A stretch of DNA of 23,125 nucleotides, from NCBI GenBank assembly GCA_018821175.1, contig JAHJMX010000087.1:1-23125 (forward strand), in the 5' to 3' direction. The notes below the pieces were generated by a model. It had not been told where the DNA came from. It worked only from the letters and a program-made list of their open reading frames with translations, and made no database searches. Both the position numbers and the translations under genes were made by a program. Numbering within the stretch: position 1 is the first letter of the stretch; every line of letters begins with the position of its first letter. This document shows, one piece after another, positions 1 through 6,516 of the stretch. This DNA comes from Patescibacteria group bacterium. GTDB lineage: Bacteria > Patescibacteriota > Gracilibacteria > UBA1369 > PNNO01.

Positions 1-1230
1 CATGATATTTTTGCGTTGCGTATCATTTTGCCTTCAATATTAAATAAAGATGGGAGTGAAAATGTTGAGAATTTATATAATTTAATTTCAAGTATTCATA
101 GGCAATGGAAGCCACTTCGAGGACGATTTAAGGATTATGTTTCTTTCCCAAAACCTAATGGATATCGCAGTTTACATACGACTGTTCTTGGTTTAGCTAA
201 ACATTCTTCGAAGGAGCCAGTTGAAATCCAAATTCGTACTGAAAATATGAATGATGAAGCGGAATATGGGATTGCGGCACATTGGTTATACAAAGAATCT
301 AAAGGAACATCAGTTAATTACAAGGATACAAAGTCTGCTGAAGATAAACAGAGGGCACATGTTGAGTGGATTAAAAGTTTGGAAAGAGTGAGTACAAAAG
401 TTGGGGGGCAAAATGATGATGATGTTTTGAAGGAATTAAAAATTGATTTATTTGAGGATCGAATTTTTGTTTTTACTCCAAATGGTGATGTGAGGGATTT
501 CCCAATTGGTTCTACTCCAATAGACTTTGCCTATTCAGTCCACAGTGATCTTGGTGAAAGATGTTTTTTGGCAAAAGCTAGTGGGCGTATAGTTCCACTT
601 GATTATGAAATGAAAAATGGTGATGTAATGGAGATTCAGACTAAATCTGATGGTCGGCCTAAGCTTGAGTGGCTTTCATTCGTGAAGACTTCTAATGCGC
701 GAAATAAAATCAAGAATTATTTTACAAATTTTGATCGTGAACAACATTTGAAAGATGGACGCGATATTTTAAATGATAAATTGGCTCAATTTGGGAAGGA
801 TTTACTTGATCCAAAATTTTCGATTTTACGTAATTATGAAAAAAGAGATTTATCTCTAAAAAAACGAGAAGATTTAATTAGGCAAATTGGGCAAGGGAAA
901 ATGCTTCCTTATACTGTCATTAAAAAAGTCTTTTCTGTGCGTGAATTGATGGGGGATGAATATGTTGATGAACATGCTAAGGAAAAAGATGACGTGGCCA
1001 CTGGTCTGCAAAGAGTTGAACCAGCTGATATAGCTAATGTTTCTAAATATATTATGGTTGGAAATGAAATTGGTTTGCCGACGAAAATTGCCGAGTGTTG
1101 TAGCCCAGATTTTGGACAGCCAATTGTTGCATATGTTACTCGAGGAACAGCAATTACAATACACAAAAAAGGTTGTAAAGTTTTTCAAGCAATGGATCCA
1201 GCGAGGTATATAAGTGCTAGATGGATTTAG
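1..1230 (+). CDS. rel: RelA/SpoT-type (p)ppGpp synthetase, 3' part, lacking an ACT domain
   Basis: This is the C-terminal 409 codons of a stringent-response enzyme that makes (and probably hydrolyses) (p)ppGpp. The reading frame is open to the window edge and begins HDIFALRIIL, so the hydrolase domain and the first part of the synthetase lie upstream. The synthetase part shows RFKDY, YRSLHTTV, VEIQIRT and AEYGIAAHWLYKE. The RxKD motif, rather than ExDD, is the form found in bifunctional Rel enzymes. A TGS domain follows (FVFTPNGDVRDFPIGSTPID), then a helical region and the zinc-finger/CC region (ECCSPDFG, TIHKKGC) with all Cys/Cys/His/Cys ligands. The protein stops at ARYISARWI, just where the ACT/RRM domain would begin, so that regulatory domain is absent. 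The TAG stop overlaps the convergent recO by four bases. Family assignment is certain; bifunctionality is inferred. Confidence 0.95.
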   Translation, partial: HDIFALRIILPSILNKDGSENVENLYNLISSIHRQWKPLRGRFKDYVSFPKPNGYRSLHTTVLGLAKHSSKEPVEIQIRTENMNDEAEYGIAAHWLYKESKGTSVNYKDTKSAEDKQRAHVEWIKSLERVSTKVGGQNDDDVLKELKIDLFEDRIFVFTPNGDVRDFPIGSTPIDFAYSVHSDLGERCFLAKASGRIVPLDYEMKNGDVMEIQTKSDGRPKLEWLSFVKTSNARNKIKNYFTNFDREQHLKDGRDILNDKLAQFGKDLLDPKFSILRNYEKRDLSLKKREDLIRQIGQGKMLPYTVIKKVFSVRELMGDEYVDEHAKEKDDVATGLQRVEPADIANVSKYIMVGNEIGLPTKIAECCSPDFGQPIVAYVTRGTAITIHKKGCKVFQAMDPARYISARWI

Positions 1231-1850
1231 GCAGCATATTCTAATAATCCAGTAGTTGTTTTTTGGAGTGTATTTTGGTCATGCTTTTCGAGATAAAGCC
1301 TAATGATATCTTCGTAAGGATTTTTGAGTAAGAAGTTTAGAAGTTTTTTCAATCTTATATCGATGTGCATGAATTCTGTATCTTTGATGTCGTGAAGGTC
1401 TGGCATGATTCCTGAAAGTCCTAGAAGTTTTATTTTAAATGCTTCCAAAATAAGATTTTCTTTCTCATTATTTTCTAGAGCAAGGAATGTATTGATTAAT
1501 AATTCATATATTGCTGAATTTTCTTCCTCTTCTGTTGTGAATCTAAATGCCATTTTTGCGACCTCATTACTTATATAAAATTTATCTAGATTTTTTCTAA
1601 AATGATCATAATTTTGAATTAGTTGGCATTCTGTGATTATGTAATTTCGCGGACTTTTATATAGCTGGAAATGGCAAACATTTAAAAGATCTAAATGCCC
1701 AGTAAATTTACTCTCAATTCTGCGTGCACCTTTTGCATGAACTTGAATTTTGCCGTGGGTTGGGGTAATTATTGTGACTAAATAATCTTTTTCCCCAAGC
1801 TCCATTAGCTTTATTATAACACCGTTTACTTCACATGAACGTGAACGCAT
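1227..1850 (-). CDS. recO: DNA repair protein RecO
   Basis: RecO is a recombination mediator that helps RecR load RecA onto SSB-coated gaps. This 207-residue protein opens with the family's N-terminal OB fold: a short strand, then VIIKLMELGEKDYLVTIITP and GKIQVHAKGARR, followed by LLNVCHFQLYKSP. The rest is helical with the conserved AFKIKLLGLSGIMPDL stretch. It is a little short for RecO (about 240 residues), and I see no CxxC pairs of the C-terminal zinc module that some RecO proteins carry. It is the last gene of the minus-strand operon, starting one base after the ftsX stop, and its own stop overlaps the end of rel. No Shine-Dalgarno is visible, so translational coupling to ftsX is likely. 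Confidence 0.88.
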   Translation of the reverse strand: MRSRSCEVNGVIIKLMELGEKDYLVTIITPTHGKIQVHAKGARRIESKFTGHLDLLNVCHFQLYKSPRNYIITECQLIQNYDHFRKNLDKFYISNEVAKMAFRFTTEEEENSAIYELLINTFLALENNEKENLILEAFKIKLLGLSGIMPDLHDIKDTEFMHIDIRLKKLLNFLLKNPYEDIIRLYLEKHDQNTLQKTTTGLLEYAA

Positions 1851-1851
1851 T

Positions 1852-2817
1852 TTAGCTATGAGTTAATTTGCTTCTTAAATATCTGAATACTGCTATAAAA
1901 CTACATAAAACTCCAAGAGACATTGCCGCTGCAAGTTCAACAAAAAATATTGCTATGTAAGGAAGTTCATTCAAATATTCAGAAATACTAACTTGGGCAA
2001 CCTGCACTTGAGTTGCAAGTAATAAAATCAAAATTGTTGCAATAACCATTGATAAGATTCCATATATCATTCCTTCGAATAAGAATGGTAGACTTATGAA
2101 TCCTCGAGTTGCTCCAACAAGTCTCATGATATAAATCTCTCTTTGTCTATTATATATAGTTAGTTGAATCGCATTTGAAATAATCAAAACTGTGCCGATA
2201 ATAAAAACTATAAATACCCAAAATATAATTTGATTTGTTGTATTTGAAAGTGAAACTAAATTTCTTGTAACTGCATTAGTTGCATTATTTTGGTTATCAG
2301 TTTCTGTGATTATGTTAGCTAGAAGTGGTCTGTATTTTTCTTGGTTCAAAAATTGTTTTACCATGCTGTGTAATTCTGGCCTTTCTGTAGTGATGTTTAA
2401 ACTCGGTGGCAATGGGTTCTCAATCCCATATTGGCTTAAAAAATCTGCTGTCTTTGGATGTGTTGCAGCAATCATTTCTAGGGCTTCTTTTTTTGATGTG
2501 TATGCGACATTAGTTACGCCATTCAAGTTCTGTAATTCGCTTGTTAGTTGTTGGATTTGGAAATATTCGACGTCATCTTTTAAATAAACTACTATGTCAA
2601 TTTTTTGAGTTAAATCATTGAGTGCAGATTTTGTTACGAAATCAATTCCAATAATTATATTGAAAATGAAAATCAAAATCCCCATTACTAAAACTGTAGC
2701 AATTGTAAGGAATTTATTTCGCCATATATTTGAAAGACTCAATTTCATTGATCTTGAAATCGATTCTAAAATAGAATGATGTTTGCTTTTTCTTCTAAAT
2801 TTATTCATCAATTTCAT
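1852..2817 (-). CDS. ftsX: Cell-division ABC transporter permease-like protein FtsX
   Basis: FtsX is the membrane half of the FtsEX complex, which couples ATP hydrolysis to activation of peptidoglycan hydrolases at division. The 321-residue protein has the family topology: a basic cytoplasmic N-terminus (1-33), TM1 at about 34-58, a large extracellular loop of about 135 residues containing IDIVVYLKDDV and VAYTSKKEALE, then three more TM segments at about 194-220, 240-267 and 284-313. The cytoplasmic loop YNRQREIYIMRLVGATRGFI is the diagnostic FtsX signature. FtsE, its usual upstream partner, is not next to it; a RibL-like gene sits there instead and overlaps this start by 17 bases. A second Met three codons in (2808) is an equally plausible start. 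Four genes are packed here without gaps, indicating one transcript. Confidence 0.92.
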   Translation of the reverse strand: MKLMNKFRRKSKHHSILESISRSMKLSLSNIWRNKFLTIATVLVMGILIFIFNIIIGIDFVTKSALNDLTQKIDIVVYLKDDVEYFQIQQLTSELQNLNGVTNVAYTSKKEALEMIAATHPKTADFLSQYGIENPLPPSLNITTERPELHSMVKQFLNQEKYRPLLANIITETDNQNNATNAVTRNLVSLSNTTNQIIFWVFIVFIIGTVLIISNAIQLTIYNRQREIYIMRLVGATRGFISLPFLFEGMIYGILSMVIATILILLLATQVQVAQVSISEYLNELPYIAIFFVELAAAMSLGVLCSFIAVFRYLRSKLTHS

Positions 2818-3238
2818 CGAGAGATTTGATTAATGTTGATTTGTAAATATCTGGTCTGTATGACTCGAGTCTGATTATTTTCGTGTTCATCCCTTCGTCA
2901 ATTATCATCTTATTTAAATTGTATGTAAATACGAACTGATCATATCCTAAAGCAATAATATCTGGTTTGTATTTTTTAATTGCTTTATATTTGTCATCTT
3001 TTTCACCTAGTAAAACTTTATTTGCAGTTCCATTATTTTTTACTATCTGCAAACGATCTTTTTCATTATGTTTTGGATATTCATTTTTTACATTTTTTAC
3101 CGTGTGGTCTCTTGCTACGATTACAATTAAATAATCTCCAAGCATTTTTGCTTGTTTCAAAAAATAATCGTGACCAGCATGAAAAACGTCAAATGTGCCA
3201 AATACCATAACTATTTTTTCTTGTTTTTCTTGTGACAT
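2801..3238 (-). CDS. Cytidylyltransferase-fold nucleotidyltransferase, RibL-like FMN adenylyltransferase candidate
   Basis: This 145-residue single-domain enzyme belongs to the nucleotidyltransferase superfamily that transfers an AMP or CMP to a phosphorylated substrate. The nucleotide-binding signature GTFDVFHAGH is at residues 14-23, and IALGYDQ is near residue 96. IALGYDQ and the phrase VARDHTVKN are typical of archaeal RibL (FAD synthase) rather than of TagD glycerol-3-phosphate cytidylyltransferase, which is the main alternative. The C-terminal KSTLIKSL resembles the SSxxIR element that closes over the nucleotide. The start overlaps the stop of the upstream membrane-protein gene (TAATG), and the end overlaps ftsX. 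Because a stand-alone riboflavin kinase lies at 19504-19896, an FMN adenylyltransferase role is attractive, but the substrate is inferred. Confidence 0.75.
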   Translation of the reverse strand: MSQEKQEKIVMVFGTFDVFHAGHDYFLKQAKMLGDYLIVIVARDHTVKNVKNEYPKHNEKDRLQIVKNNGTANKVLLGEKDDKYKAIKKYKPDIIALGYDQFVFTYNLNKMIIDEGMNTKIIRLESYRPDIYKSTLIKSLDEIDE

Positions 3239-3543
3239 TATATTCTATCGGGGACAAAAAGTTGTAAATAAATTAGTCCTACCATGAGGGCTAACAAAAA
3301 AATGGCGAAAATTATATTTGTGATTTTATTTTCTTCTTCTTTTGTACTAATGCTTAATTTAAAGCTAACGAAAGCGTATATTACGGCTGAAATAACGAAT
3401 GGGATTTGAAGAATATCGCGCATTGCCATTGAAATTTCTGGGAAAATTTCATTTAAAATCATTAAATATGCAAGAATATGCAAACTCCCTGTAATCCCGA
3501 AAAATACAATGCTGATTTTTTGTATGTTTTTAACCGTTTTCAT
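3238..3543 (-). CDS. Small three-helix membrane protein, unknown function
   Basis: I do not recognise this 101-residue protein. It has three hydrophobic segments (about residues 8-30, 43-65 and 75-96), separated by a short polar loop and by a charged loop STKEEENK at about 70-77. There are no catalytic motifs, cysteines or signal-peptide cleavage site, so it is probably a small integral membrane protein. It is the first gene of the minus-strand operon and its stop codon shares bases with the start of the nucleotidyltransferase gene (TAATG), so the two are probably translationally coupled. A perfect TATAAT hexamer lies 44 bases upstream. It might assist FtsX or transport, but nothing in the sequence shows this. 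Confidence 0.72.
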   Translation of the reverse strand: MKTVKNIQKISIVFFGITGSLHILAYLMILNEIFPEISMAMRDILQIPFVISAVIYAFVSFKLSISTKEEENKITNIIFAIFLLALMVGLIYLQLFVPDRI

Positions 3544-3586
3544 TAATTTGAGTATACAAGTATAAAACTTCCTGAATTCCGAAGCT

Positions 3587-3592
3587 ATTATA
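3587..3592 (-). promoter_or_regulatory. Candidate -10 element for the minus-strand operon
   Basis: Read on the minus strand this is a perfect TATAAT hexamer, 44 bases upstream of the first gene of the ribL-like/ftsX/recO operon. The matching -35 position (3610-3615) reads TTCTTT, a poor match, so only the -10 is convincing. It lies in the 126-base gap between two divergent operons, where a promoter is expected. Confidence 0.4.
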
Positions 3593-3617
3593 CTATATAG
3601 AGCTTTGAAAAAGAATA

Positions 3618-3646
3618 TTAACTTTTTTCTTAGTTTCGGTTAGACT
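3618..3646 (+). promoter_or_regulatory. Candidate promoter for gatCA
   Basis: TTAACT (3618-3623) and TAGACT (3641-3646) are separated by 17 bases and each matches the sigma-70 consensus at four of six positions. The predicted transcript would start close to 3653, about 17 bases before gatC. The match is moderate and other AT-rich hexamers in this gap could serve instead. Confidence 0.3.
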
Positions 3647-3669
3647 GATCAAGGTATTAATTTTATTTT

Positions 3670-3960
3670 ATGATTTCAAAAGATCAAGTTAAACATGTTG
3701 CAAAGCTCGCAAGGCTTAAGCTCACTGATGCGGAAATAGAAAGATTTGCTGGTCAGCTTTCTAGTATTTTTGATTATATGGAGGTTTTAAATGATATTGA
3801 TACATCTTATGTAGTTGAGACATCTCAGGTTACGGGGCTTGAAAATGTGACAGAAGAAGATGAAATTTGTAAAAAAGTTGATGGAGCAAAATTACTTTTA
3901 AGTTCTAAATTGCCGAAAGAACGTAAACAAATCCTAGTTAAACAGGTTATTAGTCAGTAA
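3670..3960 (+). CDS. gatC: Aspartyl/glutamyl-tRNA amidotransferase subunit C
   Basis: GatC is the small subunit of GatCAB, which converts Glu-tRNA(Gln) and/or Asp-tRNA(Asn) to the amidated forms. At 96 residues it has the normal family length. The N-terminal ISKDQVKHVAKLARLKL, then FAGQLSSIFDYMEVLNDID and the downstream segment leading to LPKERKQILVKQVI match the family pattern of helices that wrap around GatA. It lies seven bases before gatA, the usual arrangement. GatB is not in this window. No Shine-Dalgarno precedes the ATG, which is set in a T-rich leader. Confidence 0.93.
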   Translation: MISKDQVKHVAKLARLKLTDAEIERFAGQLSSIFDYMEVLNDIDTSYVVETSQVTGLENVTEEDEICKKVDGAKLLLSSKLPKERKQILVKQVISQ

Positions 3961-3967
3961 ATATATT

Positions 3968-5407
3968 ATGGATATTTCAAATCTTACAATTGAGAGTGCG
4001 CATGAAGCGCTTAAAAACAAGGAAATTTCTTGCGTAGACATGACGAAAGCTTTTCTTGATAATGCAAAGAAATCAAATGATGAATTAAATATTTTTATTA
4101 CGATTTCTGAAGAAGAAGCTTTACAACAGGCATTGGAAGTTGATAAGAAAATTGCAGCAGGGGAGGAGATTGGGATTCTTGAGGGGATTCCAGTTGGTAT
4201 TAAGGATTTGATTAATACAAAAGGTGTGCGTACAACTTGCGCATCGAAAATGCTTGATGATTTTGTTCCTCCATATGATGCAACAGTTGTAAAAAAACTT
4301 CGTGATCTTGGGATGGTGATGATTGGAAAAACTAATTTGGACGAATTCGCATGTGGCGTATCGACTGAGCATAGTTATTATGGGGTTACAAAAAATCCAC
4401 ATAATCCTGAATATGTTTCCGGTGGATCTTCAGGTGGATCTGCAGCTGCGCTTGTTGTGAATTCCTGTTTATATACTTTGGGGACTGATACTGGAGGTTC
4501 AGTTAGAGCTCCAGCTTCTTTTTGTGGAATTGTTGGAATGAAAGGAACTTATGGGCGTGTTTCTAGAAGTGGAGTTACTGCCATGGCTTCTTCACTTGAT
4601 ACTGTTGCTCCACTTGCTAAAAATGTACGTGATACGGCGATTGTTTTTCAGGCGATTGCTGGTCTTGATAATTTAGATTCAACAACTTTACATGCAGATG
4701 TGCCAAATTATTTAGAGAAAATTGAAAATGGCGTTAGTGGGATGAAAATTGGGATACCAAAAGAATATTTTTCTGATGATACTGATCCGGAAGTAAAACA
4801 ATCTGTTATGGATGCAGTGAAAGAACTCGAAAAACAAGGAGCTGAAATCGTCAATATTTCGCTTCCTTCTACAAAATATGCGGTTGCGTTTTATTATATT
4901 GTTATGCCTGCTGAGCTAAGTGCAAATTTAGCACGTTTTGATGGAATCCGTTTTGGACATAGACCGAAAAATGAAGGAGATGGTTTGGTTGATTATTATT
5001 TTAATGCTCGTGGGGAAGGTTTTGGAGATGAAATTAAGCGTAGAATTATGGTTGGGACTTATGTGCTTTCCGCTGGTTATAAAGATGCTTATTATAAAAA
5101 AGCTCAGAAGGTTAGGACTTTGATTATTCGAGATTTTGAGGAAGCTTTTCAGAAAGTTGATGCTATTGTTGGTCCTACTGTCCCGTATACTGCTTTCAAA
5201 ATTGGGGATAAGATATCTGATCCACTAATGATGTATTTGGCTGATGTTCTAACGATTCCAGTTTCTGCTGCTGGTTGTCCTGCAATTTCTGTCCCATGTG
5301 GTAAAAATTCAAAAGGCCTTCCAATTGGAATGCAAATTGCTGTTCCTCAGCTTGAAGAATCACGGCTTTTCCAAATTGCGAGAGCTTATGAAAAATCAGT
5401 TTCTTAG
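3968..5407 (+). CDS. gatA: Aspartyl/glutamyl-tRNA amidotransferase subunit A (amidase)
   Basis: GatA is the glutaminase subunit of GatCAB; it releases ammonia from glutamine and channels it to GatB. The 479-residue protein has the full amidase-signature fold. The catalytic Lys79 is in GIPVGIKDLINTKG, Ser154 is in GGSSGGSAAA and Ser178 is in GTDTGGSVRAPAS, the same triad spacing as well-studied GatA enzymes. The C-terminal part (VGPTVPYTAF, LTIPVSAAGCPAISVPCG, GLPIGMQI) is equally typical. It is co-transcribed with gatC. The gene ends in TAG ten bases before the convergent holA stop; I see no hairpin in that gap, so the two transcripts probably overlap. Confidence 0.97.
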   Translation: MDISNLTIESAHEALKNKEISCVDMTKAFLDNAKKSNDELNIFITISEEEALQQALEVDKKIAAGEEIGILEGIPVGIKDLINTKGVRTTCASKMLDDFVPPYDATVVKKLRDLGMVMIGKTNLDEFACGVSTEHSYYGVTKNPHNPEYVSGGSSGGSAAALVVNSCLYTLGTDTGGSVRAPASFCGIVGMKGTYGRVSRSGVTAMASSLDTVAPLAKNVRDTAIVFQAIAGLDNLDSTTLHADVPNYLEKIENGVSGMKIGIPKEYFSDDTDPEVKQSVMDAVKELEKQGAEIVNISLPSTKYAVAFYYIVMPAELSANLARFDGIRFGHRPKNEGDGLVDYYFNARGEGFGDEIKRRIMVGTYVLSAGYKDAYYKKAQKVRTLIIRDFEEAFQKVDAIVGPTVPYTAFKIGDKISDPLMMYLADVLTIPVSAAGCPAISVPCGKNSKGLPIGMQIAVPQLEESRLFQIARAYEKSVS

Positions 5408-5417
5408 ATAATTTTTT

Positions 5418-6404
5418 CTATTTGCACACATTAATAATGAATTGGTGTGTCGCAAGAAGTAATTCTTTTTTGTCATCTGTTAAAATCTTGATTTTTCCAT
5501 TTTTCATATCAATATCGATTTGCAAAAGTGATTTATAAATTTCTCGTAATTTTTCTGAAGAAAAATTTGGGCTTTGCTGCATCATTTGTGTTATTGCAAA
5601 CGGATGTTGTTTGAGTTTTGAAATTATTTCTGGTTTTTGATTATTTCGACTCATTAAATCTTTTACTTGAATTAAAATTCTAAAATGTCTAACAATCATA
5701 AAAATAATTTTTACAATTTCTTCACCACTTTCCATCAAAATATCCATTGTATTTATTGCACCTTTTACATTTTTGTGTGCTAAAAAATCTGTAAATTTAA
5801 AAATTGAAGTGCTTAAATTTGGATGTACTAGATTATCAATTACTTCTTTTGTAATTTGATTTGTTTGGCTGTAAGTTTTCAATTTATTGATTTCATTACT
5901 CAAATTCCACAAATCACTTCCTGCCACTCTCCCTAAGTAATCAGCTAGATTAGGGGATAATGCTAGTTCGTTTTTTATAGCAGTTTTTTGTATCCAATTT
6001 GTAAGCTGAATTCCCATAAGTAATTTGAATTCTTCTACGTGGCCAACTTTATTTAATTTTTTATAAAGGGATGATCTTTTGTCCGGCAATTGATTTTCAA
6101 TAAAAACAATTACGCAAAAATCTGGTAAGTTTTTTTCTAAAACATCTACAACTTTTTTTTGCTCATCTTTTATTCCTCTACTCAAGAAATCTTCTACTAT
6201 AATCAATCTTTTTTCAGCTAAAAATGGTGTTGATTGTATGTCGCTTTCTAAAATTGAAGAAGTTAGTTTTTTGCCTTCTAGGATAGCGATATTCATATCT
6301 CCGCCATGCTTTTGTTCAAAAGCATTTCGCCAAAATTTAACTTTTTGATTTGCTGAGTAAGTATCCTCTCCAAAGAATAAATACACATTCTTTTTTTCTG
6401 CCAT
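5418..6404 (-). CDS. holA: DNA polymerase III subunit delta
   Basis: HolA is the delta subunit of the clamp loader, which opens the beta sliding clamp. The start is placed at MAEKKNVYLFFGEDTYS because this is the usual N-terminus (a strand leading to FGEDxY); an in-frame ATG 75 bases upstream adds residues unlike the family and would run through a terminator hairpin. The 328-residue protein continues with the degenerate AAA+ domain (STPFLAEKRLIIVEDF, CVIVFIENQLPDKRSSLYK), the collar-linking region (YLGRVAGSDLWNLSNEINKL) and the C-terminal helical domain (LLQIDIDMKNGKI). Sequence conservation is low, as is normal for HolA, but motif order and length fit. It is a single gene between convergent gatA and the surface locus upstream. 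Confidence 0.88.
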   Translation of the reverse strand: MAEKKNVYLFFGEDTYSANQKVKFWRNAFEQKHGGDMNIAILEGKKLTSSILESDIQSTPFLAEKRLIIVEDFLSRGIKDEQKKVVDVLEKNLPDFCVIVFIENQLPDKRSSLYKKLNKVGHVEEFKLLMGIQLTNWIQKTAIKNELALSPNLADYLGRVAGSDLWNLSNEINKLKTYSQTNQITKEVIDNLVHPNLSTSIFKFTDFLAHKNVKGAINTMDILMESGEEIVKIIFMIVRHFRILIQVKDLMSRNNQKPEIISKLKQHPFAITQMMQQSPNFSSEKLREIYKSLLQIDIDMKNGKIKILTDDKKELLLATHQFIINVCK

Positions 6405-6458
6405 ATAAATGAAGCGATTTAAATAAAAACATTTATTCCTAGTGGGTGCAATTATAAG

Positions 6459-6486
6459 AAGAGCCTCGCTATTCCGCAAGGCTCTT
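6459..6486 (-). terminator. Hairpin terminator of the surface-protein operon
   Basis: An eight-base perfect stem (6459-6466, AAGAGCCT, with 6479-6486, AGGCTCTT) surrounds a 12-base loop. It lies 30 bases beyond the stop of the 1186-aa surface protein and upstream of the holA start. On the minus strand the stem is followed by CTTATAAT, a weak U-tract. On the plus strand it is followed by TTATTTAATTATTTTT, so it can probably act in both directions. It separates holA transcription from the surface operon. Confidence 0.75.
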
Positions 6487-6516
6487 TTATTTAATTATTT
6501 TTCTCGATGAGAATTA

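Noticed and set aside
874..1188. Minus-strand open frames opposite the 3' part of rel
   Set aside because: They lie wholly within conserved Rel coding sequence and have no family-like sequence.
4121..4402. Minus-strand 93-codon frame in gatA
   Set aside because: It is antisense to the catalytic region of GatA; its composition (Cys, His, Asn-rich) is a by-product of the complement.
6405..6479. Upstream extension of holA by 25 codons
   Set aside because: The extra residues do not resemble HolA and the region runs into the terminator hairpin; the downstream ATG gives the family-typical N-terminus.
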